Shown here: positions 23,706-36,260 of the stretch, in pieces | Layout of the letters: each line of letters begins with the position of its first letter | Numbering within the stretch: position 1 is the first letter of the stretch | From: Hofstenia miamia | Lineage: Eukaryota; Xenacoelomorpha; Acoela; Hofsteniidae | DNA length: 64,000 bases | Reading direction: 5' to 3' | NCBI GenBank assembly: GCA_900660155.1 | Contig: CABFPE010000774.1 | Span: 102,774-166,773, forward strand | The notes under the pieces: generated by a model | The model's database searches: none | What the model saw: the letters and a program-made list of their open reading frames with translations, nothing else | What the model was told of the DNA's origin: nothing | Translations under genes and position numbers: made by a program

Positions 23706-23897
23706 AATTCGGTAGATGCTGCAATTGGATTATGGATTTGTGATCAACTAAATCCAACACAACCCAGACAGCTTTCATCTAAATCTATAGCTACTGAGGC
23801 ATCTTTACCACGATCTCTATGTAATTCCTATCGGGATCCACATGCAATTCCCATTCCCGTAGAAATACCTAAGAAATCCCCACTGTACAAAATGTAA
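23706..23897 (+). CDS. Terminal exon of an unrecognised gene
   Basis: After the acceptor TATATATTGGCAG (AG at 23704-23705) comes a phase-0 frame of 63 codons to TAA at 23895-23897. It starts NSVDAAIGLWICDQLNP and ends EIPKKSPLYKM, passing through SKSIATEASLPRSLCN and YRDPHAIPIPV. It has no ATG near its start, so it reads only as a downstream exon. Codon use is more balanced than chance frames in this A+T-rich DNA. AATAAA at 24011-24016, about 115 nt past the stop, would serve as poly(A) signal. The young LINE at 22.1-23.5 kb would sit in the preceding intron. The Pro/Ser-rich polar tail resembles no family I can name. Confidence 0.5.
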   Translation, partial: NSVDAAIGLWICDQLNPTQPRQLSSKSIATEASLPRSLCNSYRDPHAIPIPVEIPKKSPLYKM

Positions 23898-24459
23898 TTG
23901 AAAATTACGAACTGAAGTACAAACCCGGTATGTAGATGAATAACATAAAAATTCAATATCACAATTTAATTAAATTCAATTAATTCGAATGACATATAAT
24001 GACTATATGCAATAAATGCTGATTGTCTTTCTAGCATTGCTTTTGAATGATCAAATCATGCAGAAAAATTTAAAAAATCGAATAAATCACTAATTATATG
24101 TAACCCTTTAATATACGAACTAAGAATCAAAATCACTATTCGAGTGAACGGGTCCAAATTCTCACATATTTCAGAATATAGGAATATTTATATGACCCAA
24201 CCCAATGGGCGTTCAAAAAAAGACTTTATTATAAGGGTAATGGCATAGTGACCATATCTCTAGAAAATGCAAGAAAATTATCGTACATAAATTTACAAAG
24301 TCGTAAAGTGTAAATTTTCTCGCGTAAATGTCAAAGATTGCATATGCATATCATTAAGTAATTCACGCTTAAGGACAGCTGGATGGCAATAGCAGTTTAT
24401 TCCAGTCTTTAAATGCAAATGATTGACTAATTTGCTTATCCTGTTAAAATATTAGTGCT
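23898..24459. other. Presumed 3' UTR and intergenic
   Basis: Holds the AATAAA at 24011-24016. Around 24140-24220 is a small patch with GAACGGGTCC and GACCCAACCCAATGGGCG, of the ACCCGACCC type seen elsewhere. Nothing further. Confidence 0.45.
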
Positions 24460-26160
24460 GACACAACAGCTTTTTAAATCTTTTTGGACGTAAAAACAAT
24501 CTATGCGATCTTCTTAACACTGAGCTAGGTGAAACATTACAAAGTTTGTTAAATTTATATTATATTTTCCATTTGCTAGCTTGCATTAGAACATTAAATC
24601 TAAATATTCCAAAAAAGTGGTAATGGAAGCATGGATCTTGGATAAAGACGATCATTGAAAGTGAGATATTGGATCAGGATAGATCCACTTAAGTATACGA
24701 TTTTGGAACTTATAAGGTACAATTTGCGAGGCATTTGTTAATATTGAAATGCATAAACTTTTTAATAATAAGATTTTGATTCTTGGAACACAAAAGAAAG
24801 GAATGTTTCTCTTTAGCATGAAGAAGACAGAGTATGCTTTTGCTAATCATGATTTAATATGAACAGACTATGTTAATTCATTTGAAAGGATTAAACATAA
24901 ATGTCTTACATAACTGGTCCATGGTATTTCTTCCTCATAAAGAGTAATGTTTACTAGATATTCATTAGGAGATGCATTAAAACATATTGCTTCACATTTT
25001 GAAAGATTATATTCCATTAAATTCATAGATGCCCAATTTGCAAAATTATCGAGATCTGCTTGAAGCTTGAATGAAACATTAGGTTCAGCATTAAGAAGTT
25101 TGCAGTCATCAGCAAATAAAAAAGGTGTAGATGATGCAGCACAGTCAGGGAGATCATTTATATATATATGAGAAAAAAATAGTCGCAAATACTGAACCTT
25201 GAGGTCCACCACTGGTGATTGGTAATAAAGAGGATAAATGACCATTAAGGTTAACCCGCTGTTTTCTATTGTGAGGATAAGACGTAAAAAATTCAATGTA
25301 ATCTTCATCAAATCATATATGTAGAGAAGAAGTGAGTGGGAGATTTTGTCAAATGCTTTCCGAAAATCAAGGTATATACAAATAGTCAATGTATTATTAA
25401 CAGCAAGGCGATAAAGTGTATCGAGTAAATAGGAAGTTGCGTTACTGTTGAGCTATGCTGACAAAAACCATGTTGGCAATCTCTTAGTTTAGTTTTTACA
25501 ATTGGAAATCGTTATCGAAAATTATTTTTTCTAAAATAAATAAAACGATAACATGTAATGTCATTATAATTATTATTCTTAGGAATTGGAGTCAAGAATG
25601 CCGTTTTCCATAAACTAGGATATTTTTTGTTTGATAAAATCCATTTAAAAAGATAATTATGTGTGCAAGTTCATGTAATAAAATAGGAAGGATGAAATCT
25701 GCAGAGAGTGACGTACTTTGCCTACATGACCTAAGAGCTTTATATATTGTATTTATTGAAAAACTTATCGAATTCAGTTTGATATTTTTTCATTAGTAGG
25801 GAGTTCTGACAGGAGATGAAGAGGCTTGTTATATATGGAAGCAAAAAACTGATTGAATAGCTCAGATTGACTCTGAGGAGTATTTGCTGAAGAGATTTCT
25901 AATTCATAGGGTTGGGTAAATCACGAATATTTGAAATCGATTTTAAGAACTTAAAGCCTTCATTTAATGTGAGTTTAGTTTTGGATAAAGAATTTAATAG
26001 TACCTCTTTGTCAAGTTCTACTGAATCTTGAAAATTCCTGGAAAGAGTGTTCAAACTTCTTTGGTTTTGAGTCGATAGAAAACGTTGATATTTCCTTTTG
26101 CTTCTATAAAATTTATTTAGAGCAGACTTTCAATGGATAACATCTCTTGCTTAAAAAAAT
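24460..26160 (-). mobile_element. Degenerate LINE, reverse-transcriptase region (Jockey/CR1 type)
   Basis: Read on the minus strand from 26160: a linker region between endonuclease and polymerase (SELFNQFFASIYNKPLH near 25840), then LRDCQHGF (about 25480), YLDFRKAFDKISHSLLL (about 25360), HNRKQRVNLNGHLS (about 25250), a GGPQGS block (about 25200) and LFADDCKLL (about 25110). After it come WASMNLMEYNLSKCEAICF and a C-terminal part reaching about 24460. Frames change several times and stops are present; the longest open piece is 173 codons (24868-25389). An old, dead copy, opposite in strand to the young LINE next to it and of a different subfamily by sequence. Confidence 0.8.
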
Positions 26161-27129
26161 GTAATGTAATCTAAGCCTTGCTAGAACACCATAGAATGTT
26201 TTTGCAATCTAATAAATAGGTACTAAAAAACTATAACTAACGCAGAAACTATCTGATGTCACCTAAATTTCACATGCTTCGTTAAATAGTAAATATTCAC
26301 TTCCAATATATTTAATAAAAAAGGGTTCTCGGATTTCTTTGTTGCTGCACTTTTGTTTACAAACTTAACCACTCCAATAGGTGTATAATTTGTGGCACAA
26401 TATTGCTTTTTCAATGTCATACATTTTTTTGAAGTACTTGAAAATGTCTGACAAATATTAAATTTAATAAATGAAATGTTACGAAATTCATTGCTGGAGT
26501 GGAATTACGTTAATTAAATAAAAATATGTCTAGCTTAGAAATATTAAGTGGTCTTAATGCTCTACAAGAATTATTAGAGATTGTTATCTATTTTAGTACA
26601 TGCAAAATTAATTTCATTACTAAATTTAGAACAAGAGATTTCTTCTATGGCATTAAATTTTCATGCGAATGGTTACTTTCAATTTCGAGTCTCCACTGTA
26701 GCATGAAGAGTTTTCGTAACTGTAACAATAACCAATCAATATAATTTAATTATATAAATTAAACTAGATTGCACTCGTGGTATTTATAGAATTATTTCTG
26801 CCAATTTATAATGCGTTTTTCATGATAAACATGACATCTGTGAATTTAAAATGATGCTTAATATGAATTAAATGTCAATCAAATTTTGGTTTGATTTAGA
26901 ATATATATAATACATATATTTTTATATAAGTGAAACACACTTTTTAAAAATTTTGGAAAAAAGCTGAGCTGCCTAATTTTATGACTGCTGAATTCAGCCG
27001 GAAAAGGGAATTTTTTGGTTTAATTAGTCACTCAAGTATTTAGGACATGTTTTGTATGAAATGAAACTACCATAGGCTGGAAAAAGATAGGTTAACTGTG
27101 AATTCATTTGCTTAATATGGTCTAGTGAT
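26161..27129. other. Intergenic
   Basis: A+T-rich. A 72-codon frame at 26526 starts MSSLEILSGLNALQELLEI but lacks a good donor and looks like chance. Nothing supported. Confidence 0.4.
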
Positions 27130-27224
27130 CAGACTTGTCAATGAGCCGACCTTCTAAATAGCCGAGCCGAACCGAACCGAGCCGAACTTACTCAAAATTT
27201 AAACGAGCCAAGTTGATAAGTCTG
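27130..27224. mobile_element. Minimal hAT-type element, 95 bp, exact 8-bp target duplication
   Basis: The ends are CAGACTTGTCAATGAGCC and, inverted, CAGACTTATCAACTTGGC. Both flanks are CTAGTGAT (27122-27129 and 27225-27232), a perfect octamer as in hAT insertions. Nearly all of the interior is G+C-rich motif repeats: GCCGAGCCGAACCGAACCGA followed by GCCGAAC. So the element is little more than two inverted ends plus probable transposase-binding sites. It has no coding capacity. The perfect target duplication argues for real and recent mobility. Confidence 0.85.
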
Positions 27225-27232
27225 CTAGTGAT

Positions 27233-28329
27233 AATATGTTAATCTATGCTTGCCGATGTCTATCACGCTAAACTTTGAAAAACAATAAAATTTCCTAAGT
27301 ATCACTAAGTATCATTTAAGTTACAAATTTTATACACATTATAATAGGAAAACAACGAGGCTGTAAATTTGGCAGGACTTCATCAAAATTCAATATGTAC
27401 ACTATATGCCACGACCAGTATAAAAAACACAAATCAATTCGTATGGCGCCTTATTAATTTATAAAATTGGCACCCCCATTCGCACTCACATACAAACATG
27501 GTTTCCATCACGGGAGCTGAACTGAGGTCAAAATGTTTTTGCCCACCCGGTCCAAATCATCTCTAGTTCTGAGTAAGAGCTTCAGAAGTAGGAAATGTCC
27601 CTTTCTGCAAACTAGTTAAACGGCTCATTTATATACTGTATGCGTTACAAAGTACTACGACAATGCAGTGTTAATGAAATTTATACACTCCTAATGGGTT
27701 GTCTTTCGCGTGTGACCGGAAACTTTTAAAACGATATCAAAGCAAAAAAACCGCTCTATTTGAGAAATTTAAGAATATTTTGCATGTAGTAAAAAATAAA
27801 TTATTTCAGTCAAAACCTCGATTTCCATTCGGTGTAAGAAATACTAGGAATATAAAAACGCCATCTTCCGTTGTGCGGGGCCTCGGGAAAAATAAATTTT
27901 CACAAGCGCTTCAAATTTAATGGACATAGTGAATATATACAGTACAATAGAATTCAAATTACGCATTTTCCTATACAAATGAATATCATTTTATTTACAA
28001 ACAGTAATTTTAATAAATTTTCAATCTCAACCAATTTTCAACATTTAGTATGAAATTTAAAGTTTCAAAAGTTTTTCTGTCAAAAGATGTCAACATTCCA
28101 ATTCTATAGTTAAAGTTTATAAATTTTATGTGCTACTAAATCTCGTTTATTTGTGCTACATTGCACGTATTAATTGGAAAGTTAATTTCATTTTAAGATT
28201 TTACCACTATAGAGACACTATTTATAGTATATAATTAATTGTTGGTTGTTTGCTGTGAATCTGCTTATTTATTTATATTTTTGTATTCAAATGAAAAACA
28301 ATGTGGTTCTCCTTTAAATTTTCCTTGAA
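27233..28329. other. Intergenic with a G+C/CpG-richer patch
   Basis: 27400-27900 is richer in G+C and CpG than its surroundings and contains a 73-codon plus-strand frame (TTG at 27699) with a Lys-rich composition (RKLLKRYQSKKTALFEKFKN). No splice sites, ATG or family support it. It could be an old transposon or an unrecognised 5' region. Confidence 0.35.
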
Positions 28330-28432
28330 TTTTAAAGTTGTTCCGAACTGGTGAGTTCCCCGAGCTGAGAGGGATACCAGCATGAAGCTGTGCGAAAGTA
28401 AGGAAATAATAATAATAATATTATTATTATTA
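28330..28432. repeat. Possible retroelement tail ending in (AAT)n/(ATT)n
   Basis: A short G+C-richer stretch (GTGAGTTCCCCGAGCTGAGA, then CAGCATGAAGCTGTGCG) runs straight into AATAATAATAATAAT and then its inverse TTATTATTATTATT (28405-28432). A unique sequence ending in a short A-rich microsatellite is how many LINE or SINE copies end. No coding part is attached. Confidence 0.35.
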
Positions 28433-28927
28433 ATTACTTTGCAAATATAAAATTGCAAAATCGGAATCATCTTTTATGTATCCATAAATTCGTTGTTTGC
28501 TTAATTGAGCTATTATATTGCTTGCAATATGTTATTACTATGCAAAACACTAGTCGGTAGTTGGATGGCACCTGTTAATATCAGCCGGTCGGTTTTTGAT
28601 GAATGCTATGGTTCAATATTTATTAATTAATATTTGCATCATAATTATAATATAAGTTGAATTGATGCTATAGGCTGTTGGTGTAAATGTTTGATCATTC
28701 AGATGCCGCCTGTAATCTCTATGAGAAACTCTGTATCTGTAAATCGTTATCTGGAGATTTGGAGCAGAGCATATATAAATGATGGAAAATAAAGTAGTTT
28801 TTGGTGCAATTGATGCTGAGTTTAAATTGAGCTTTCAAAATTGATAAAGTTGAAGATTTGCTGAATAAGATGAAAATTTCCTTTGTGTTTTGCATATTAG
28901 AAGCAATATCTTTGACTTGCTTGGCAC

Positions 28928-29868
28928 CAGTTGCGTAGCCAAAAAATTTTGGACATTCAAGGCAACCAAATGCTCGAGTTAGGCAAAATTCATATTACTA
29001 TTTTTTCACATATTTTGCTTCAATAATTTTAAGATTGGTAGTAGAAAACAAAACAAACTACAAAGAACATGGCTAGTGAAACTTTCATGACGTCGAAGCA
29101 AATGTCTTTAATATTTCCATGAGAGACAATTTAAAAAAAGAAGTGGTAAAATTCTGTAGCCGAATTATAAGCGCCATTCTCCTTCTATTCGACACAATCA
29201 GTTTTAACATAGAAAACAAGTACTCAACTTCTACAGATGTTTGTGTGGAAGATATAATTTTTCATCGAATTCCCCGTCTATGCGTGACAAGACCTCAGCA
29301 AAATATTATAGTGTGCCATGCAATGACGAAATATGTCACATTGTGCTATTTTAGAGCCGTATCCAAATGCATTGTTGCTTTTCGAAAAAACCTGTTAAAA
29401 ACTAGTGCTGGCGTTTCAAAAAAAATATTTGGACAGAAGGATTGAATAAATGTAGATGTTGAATAACGTGTTGTTTTACTAAGCTGTTGTAGTGTACACA
29501 TACTTGAAGAAATTGTCATCAAAATAGTTATTCTCTAACCTTTACAACTCTTGCGATTTTGTTTGAGTTGACAAAAAACGTTGCTATTAATAGATTTGAT
29601 TTCATTAAAAAAGAATGGTGCGCCCTGAATGCTCTTTTTTTATGTCAGAGGAATCATTATAGCTTTTATGAAAATTCATCGCCTGAAATGCTTAAAGATG
29701 AATCAGCCACGATTATTTGGAGATAGTCATGTCAAATTTGTAGATCTTTATCAATCTTGATGGACTCAAGAAATTTATTTGAGTAGGCACAAAAATGAAT
29801 TCTTGGTAGGTAAACTCCAAAATTGGGTAAATACTACCTACCCGTGCCTACCCTTGGCTAGCCACAAG
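28928..29868. mobile_element. Possible 0.94-kb element with GCGTAGCC-type ends
   Basis: The left end CAGTTGCGTAGCCAA (28928) pairs with the inverted right end CTTGTGGCTAGCCAA (29868). TTGGCA flanks both sides (28921-28926, 29869-29874), a possible remnant of a target duplication. A 108-codon frame (29119-29445) inside has no recognised domain. Near the right end is a nested hairpin: GTAGGCAC/GTGCCTAC (29783-29790 with 29844-29851) enclosing GGTAGGTA/TACCTACC (29805-29812 with 29835-29842). Confidence 0.5.
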
Positions 29869-29876
29869 TTGGCAGA

Positions 29877-30419
29877 GTATACGCAAACTAAAGATAAGAA
29901 ATAAAAATGATAACAATTAATAAATGGGAGTGTTTTCTGGCAATTAATATATTTCAATTACTAATATCTTCTACTATATCAGCTGCACATATCTATTATT
30001 AATTTCAAATTTTCTACTGTATATTTTTCATTATTGCTATTCATTGTAAGCAAACCTTTTAAAAATAGGAGCTACAACACATAAGTACATAATATTAAAC
30101 TAAATACCAAATGGATATACATATAAATATTTGCACACATTTATTGTAATTACTTGCAAAGCAACGGATACATACTACAATGTGATTTCCGAAATACTTT
30201 AATCTAGCGCTACGAATAATTTAAAAAATATTTATGATTGTGATTAAGGTTCTAATTCGGTCCGCGGTGACCCTCTAAATCTTAGTTGAATAAACAGCAC
30301 GCTAACAAAAATAGGAACAAAAATTAGACAGATTTAAGGTGTATGGGAACAATAAAGTCTATATTTATTAAAAGACTGGAGCAGTATGTTGAATATTGAC
30401 GTAAATACCAAATGATAGT
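29877..30419. other. Intergenic
   Basis: A+T-rich, with one short G+C patch (GGTCCGCGGTGACCC, about 30260). No supported feature. Confidence 0.4.
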
Positions 30420-30640
30420 TTACACGGAAATAATTTCATTGTTTTGCAAGATCCGCTAAGAACTGTGGCCCGCACTCCATCCCGAAGTTTACTTATTTTT
30501 AGCATGCGCCACACCTTGCATTGATATTTCCACCCAGCTTTGCCCAAGGCCATCGTGGAATGCCTCAGCCATGTCAGACGGCTCCGCACTTGACTCTCGC
30601 AACAATGGTTAGCTACCATTCTCTCACTATTTGCAATATG
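30420..30640. other. G+C-rich island, unclassified
   Basis: About 200 bp with many CpG and CC/GG steps and an 83-codon open frame on the minus strand (30368-30619, WLRHSTMALGKAGWKYQCKV). Composition differs sharply from the flanks. No family, splice site or paired repeat was recognised; most likely a piece of an old transposon. Confidence 0.35.
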
Positions 30641-31439
30641 GACTTTTATACTTTAGCGATTAATATGTTATGAAGAATGCTTACTTGGAATGTTGTATCT
30701 TGAAACAATTTTCAATAAAGAACTTCACATTTTAGTTTTATGCATTGAGGATTCGATTTTTGCATGATTAATTTGAATTGTGGATTTCATAGGCTTACGA
30801 ATAATTAAAATAATGATAATTCTCTCGATATCGATTCGCCGCAATCACATTACATTCATTTGACTTTCCTTTGAGTTATTGCTTTAGTTAGATGGTCTTG
30901 AATATGACAAAATGTTCTAAGCAAATGATTAAAAGGAGTATGAAACTATAGATGTACATTATATGATTCTCTAAATGTGCAAAATTCGTAAATTAAATAT
31001 ATCATGACTGGTTTAATAACCAAAAATTGATCAAGCAAATCGCAAATGTGTCGAGATTGGCATAATTTAATTGTAAAACATTGTCCCATGAATCCCCTAG
31101 GAAGCAATTTGCATACGCGCAGATTGAATTTGATGGTGACTTTGTTTTCTCAGCGCATGGCTTAACATATCACAGCTGCGAATATCAATTGGGCTGATGG
31201 AATGCTTAATTTTCCAAAGAATCCTATATTGTTAACACCGACGTTAAACGATTTCAAAGGAATTAGGTTGATCTATTCAAAATAGCAAATTGCCAAACGC
31301 ACATTAATAGTGATTATAATGAATCTAAATGAGCACGAAATACTTTTGCATGAATATATAGCTTACGCCATTGTCTTCATGCATCTCTCTCTTTTTTTAT
31401 TTGTTTCTTTCTTTCACTCTCTTCTTTTTCGTTCACTTC

Positions 31440-31470
<31 letters not shown>

Positions 31471-31474
31471 TAAT

Positions 31475-31510
<36 letters not shown>

Positions 31511-32288
31511 ATGCATTTTCTAGTTATGTATCTGAAAATAACATTCAGAACATATAGCTTACAAATTTACAATTGTTTGGAAAAATTTTGAGGTTTTGAT
31601 ATTTTTTTCCAGAGTCGTTGGAGGCGTACTTGGTCTTAATCTCTCTGCAGCGAATTGAGTTCTATTAGGAAGGATGCGTGGAAGCGGGTGGGTCGAACTT
31701 TATTGGATCTTCCTGAATAATTGTTCCTCTTTTTTTATCAAATCATGTATTGATACAGTATCCATATTTTGGTAACACTAAGTTCTGTAGTGGGTGAAGA
31801 ATAATGGGTTGTTGTACATAATGAATGCAGAGCTCTCCATTCAATGAAAGGAAACTATAATTATTTGATCATTTCATATATAAGACACAAAACTGACAAA
31901 TTTGTTATGAAAACACTGTAAATTGATCAGAGTTAATACTAGAGTTTGCATAGCAATTTTTCGTATTTTGCATTATTCATGAACACTTTGTAATTTTTTG
32001 ACAACCTGTTTTGTACAATGATTTGATCGACGAATGCCTTTGATTGATGGTAAGCTTGATACCAAACTTTTTAACCTAATTCAACACTAGAAAAGCGCCA
32101 ATAGCTCAAAATGCTCGTAAAGCATTTTTTGTTTGCTTCATTATCCATTCAGCAAAAACACTAGCAGATACAAGTGCTTCGAAATATGTTGATAATCTCA
32201 TTGAATTTGGTATTTACAGAAATTTTGTTTATATTCCAAAATATTTACGTTTGAAACATCAGATGTAAATATATTCTCAAAGTGTAAT
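30641..32288. repeat. Intergenic with a compound (TA)n tract
   Basis: (TA)n interrupted by ACATATA units at 31441-31510. A G+C-richer patch at 31610-31720 follows a strong acceptor-like tract (TTTTTTTCCAG) but its frames close within about 18 codons. No supported gene. Confidence 0.5.
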
Positions 32289-33118
32289 CCCTGTTCTACT
32301 GTTAAAGTGCTCTTAACTTGCAGAAACGTTCACTAAAGTTTTCAATTTAGGTCTGGTTTGTAAATCGAAAATGTATTCAGCCCTAAAAAATTCTACAAAC
32401 TGTCTTCTTTTTTGACAGCAGAATATAGCTCAACAAAGCAAAAATTTCTATGAAATTTCATCTTACGTCACTTCAATTATGTAATATTTGAAATTTATTT
32501 GTGATAATTAGGTACTTGTCATATCTACTTCATTTCTTCATCTGCCAAATCAAATTTCTTTGCCAAAAGTTCATACACAATTATTCATAAATTCTCGAAA
32601 TTTCTGGTATGAACCAGTATTCTCTACCAAATGAAGTGGATTTCTTTGCCGTTAATTCTTAGTGTATTTACCACTGTGAGAACTTTGCCTAACAAATGAT
32701 ACCCCCTGTTCTACTGTTAAAGTGCTCTTAACTTGCAGAAACGTTCACTAAAGTTTTCAATTTAGGTCTGGTTTGTAAATCGAAAATGTATTCAGCCCTA
32801 AAAAATTCTACAAACTGTCTTCTTTTTTGACAGCAGAATATAGCTCAACAAAGCAAAAATTTCTATGAAATTTCATCTTACGTCACTTCAATTATGTAAT
32901 ACTTGAAATTTATTTGTGATAATTAGGTACTTGTCATATCTACTTCATTTCTTCATCTGCCAAATCAAATTTCTTTGCCAAAAGTTCATACACAATTATT
33001 CATAAATTCTCGAAATTTCTGGTATGAACCAGTATTCTCTACCAAATGAAGTGGATTTCTTTGCCGTTAATTCTTAGTGTATTTACCACTGTGAGAACTT
33101 TGCCTAACAAATGATACC
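32289..33118. repeat. 415-bp tandem duplication, two nearly identical copies
   Basis: Copy one (32289-32703) and copy two (32704-33118) both start CCCTGTTCTACTGTTAAAG and end TTTGCCTAACAAATGATACC. I could see only one difference (TAATATTTG against TAATACTTG). No N separates them. Either a very recent tandem duplication or two haplotypes placed in series. Confidence 0.9.
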
Positions 33119-34329
33119 GGCAAGAATGTAAGCTGGAGGCCGTTTTCCTTCCAGTCTACTCATGCATTAGTTTCTTATCTCGTAGTCACTTCTGCGACCC
33201 AAAAGAAATTATAGGAATGTGCTTCCAACAATTAAGCAATTGCTTTAATACCAAAATAGACAGTTTCAGTTTTTCCATTAGTCACTCTTAGGGATTGCAT
33301 TATTAGTATAATTCTATTCTGAATATTCTTCAGAGAAAAGAAACCTTTTGCCGTCTTGTATCTACATATAACTTAACTATATTATTTTCTGCTGAACAAG
33401 TTTACATACTGATAATGTACAAAAAATATCAGAAACAATGATATGATGAACTGTGCAAAAATATTTACATAAATAATGATATATCTCGAAGTACAATTCT
33501 TCTTATATGTACTTAAATGGAAATTGTCTTCAATAACATTACATGCAACAACAAATTTTTTGTCATTAACATTATAGTTTGTTAAAATTTTATAATTGAA
33601 TTGTAAAGTGAGATTCATTTTGAGGTAACCTGAAATGCCTCATATGGTCTTAAAATGACACATCATTTTGTTCATTTTCATAAAAGCCTATTAACCAACT
33701 CATATATCGAAAATCTTTTAGTAACGATGTCCCTTCGTCCTTTGGCATTTAAGTTAGAAACATGAATTTATTTTAAGTGGTCAAAATTAACATTTAAATA
33801 AATTCAAAATCACAGCACTTTCAGATAAATTTTAAGTGAAGAATGCATATTATTTCAAACAACGTAAATGTCTTTGATACAGTCAAGTGGTCTTTTTAGT
33901 CAATGAGTCTAAACGTAAACGAGTGGGTAGTCTTTGATATTGTAAAGCTCATAGTGAAAGTAAATGCTAAAAACAATTTAGTGTTAGAGTAAATCCTACG
34001 TCCTCAGGTAATTTAATGAAAAGCGTAGAAAATGACAAAATTGGCTAAACGCAATATACATTGCTAGAAAGTTGGAAAACAGAATCTATGCTGGAGGCAG
34101 ATGCAGTTCCTTAAAGAAGCTTTTGAACTTATATTATTCCTACTTTTGTGTTAGTTTTCTACACTAAGCGTGAAAAATATTATAAATTATGATATAAAAG
34201 CCCTTTAGAACCCTAAGTTTTTATAAATAATTTTAGCACATACTAAGTTTCAGATTATTTATCCAACACAAGTTTTCTATTCTATTTCACAAACAGAATT
34301 AATTAACACTAATATTTCGCGTTTATCAT
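33119..34329. other. Intergenic
   Basis: A+T-rich with no recognised gene, tract or paired repeat. Confidence 0.4.
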
Positions 34330-34630
34330 ATGAGGCACTTGCTGTCTCAGTGAAACAGCCTTACATTGCCACAGTAGCTTTTAGGTTGCAACAGGCGCTC
34401 ACTAAATTACCACCGTTATTAGTCTTGATTTGTCAAGGATTCCCAATTGAAGTTCGGCTTTCGGATTCCAGCTTTAATCCGCTGATCAGACTCAACACAG
34501 ATCAGCGCTCTGCATGCCGAGGATCTCCAGGGAATTCTCATGATTAAATAAGCTTTATTAGTCATACTCCTAGGAGTTAAAGTCCGGACCTGGATCATAG
34601 TTTTACTCACTGTCGGCTGGAAAGTAACCA
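34330..34630. other. G+C-rich island, unclassified
   Basis: About 300 bp of near-balanced composition in A+T-rich DNA, with overlapping open frames on both strands (34350-34547 plus, 34419-34631 minus). Neither reads as a known domain. A transposon fragment or pseudogene is possible. Confidence 0.35.
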
Positions 34631-36229
34631 AAAAATATTATAAAAATTTCTGAAACCTTAACATAAGACCAACCAAAAGATAAATTGCTTCATTTAGCAA
34701 AATTTCCCATACTTTTCTCCGTCCTTTCCTACACAATTGGACTTTTTACAGTTATAGCTTCTGAAATTAACGACTACAGGTAAAGAAATAATGGTGTGGG
34801 TTAGCGGCTATGACGACTTGATGCAACATGGCTATGGCTACTAACTGTTTCCGCATATCTGTGCTTACACGGGCCCTATATCGTGAGAATAAACTTGCAT
34901 TCAATGTCATAGCAATGGCAACACTGCACAAACAAATTATCAAAATGGGGTAACATTGATTTTTTGTGATCAAAACAAAAAATAAACATGTTTTACAAGC
35001 AGAATAACATAAAAAATCTTCGATGAGAAATGCCAGTTTCTCACTAGAACCGAGTTCTAATTATTTTTTTTCAATTAAGAACAAGTGAACTGAAATGATA
35101 TTTGCCAATAGTACAGTTAAGAACCACGTGCAAATTTTCTATGTATTGCTCAATTGGGTCACTGCGCACATGTTCAGGACTATCCAAAGTTAATTGATCA
35201 TGGTCTTATTGCTATTAATTGTCATCAACTAGTGAATATTAAATTTGCAATTAATTGCAATTATCTATAAATATCAAAAACTTTTGTTTTTTGCAAATTC
35301 CTCGCAAGGCTTCACCTCAAGATCTTTTTAATTCATGACATTTACAAGGACTCAGATACTCATGAAAAAACGGAAAACCTATGGCTACTAAAACCTCCAA
35401 CATGATCTGCAAATCTTTTCTTCTAGCATGCAAGCTTCTTCAGGTCTGTAACTTTCTTAAAAATTTTAGAAATGCAAATATTTCTGAAGTATAATGAAAT
35501 ATTTTGGTAATAAAAATTAATTTTTGAATGTATGTATACCGGTAAAGTATTTACAAAATAATTATTTTTTTTATTTTTGGCAAAAGGATTTAGTATAAAT
35601 GAAAATTTCTTGTATCACATAACCATTACAAAATAGCTTGCGTGTCCAGGGATTATGTTTATTTTGTAAGACTAGTATATTTTCATTTGCCATAACCATA
35701 ATGATATAATATTGAAGGTTATATATTATAATATTTTACTAATGAGGATAATGGGTTATGCAAATATAGATCTGGAATTCCACAATAGTGTATTAGAAGC
35801 GTCATTCGGAAATTCAAAAATTGAAATTTTCAGAGATAAATCCTACTTCTGAATGAAGATTCATTAGCTTCTAATTTTGTGATTTGCTCCACCCTTAGAA
35901 ATGCATGAGTTGGCTATTACTTCTATTGAGTTAAGTAGCTTCTGCCAGGTGCTACATGATTGCAAATTGGATAAAAGATTGAATCATGCGTTCTATTTGT
36001 AGAGCAAAATTCTTCATGCGTAGCCTTTTTGACGTTTTGACTCATGGCACTTCCTCATTTAGAGAGTCTAAATTTTTAGCGAGTACAAATTGTATTCATT
36101 AGGCACTAAAAATATTGATAGAAAGACTATCCTAGTTTAAAAAAATCACAAAAATTTAATATAGAATATTTTAATTTTCACATCGTTTATAAAGTAGGAA
36201 ATTTTGTAATATTTGAGTGCTTAGTAATT
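34631..36229. other. Intergenic
   Basis: Mostly A+T-rich. A patch at 34790-34930 has CpG-containing sequence and an inverted CAGTGTTGCCATTGC at its right edge (about 34926), reminiscent of the hAT-type end at 6889, but no left partner was found. Nothing else supported. Confidence 0.4.
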
Positions 36230-36260
<31 letters not shown>

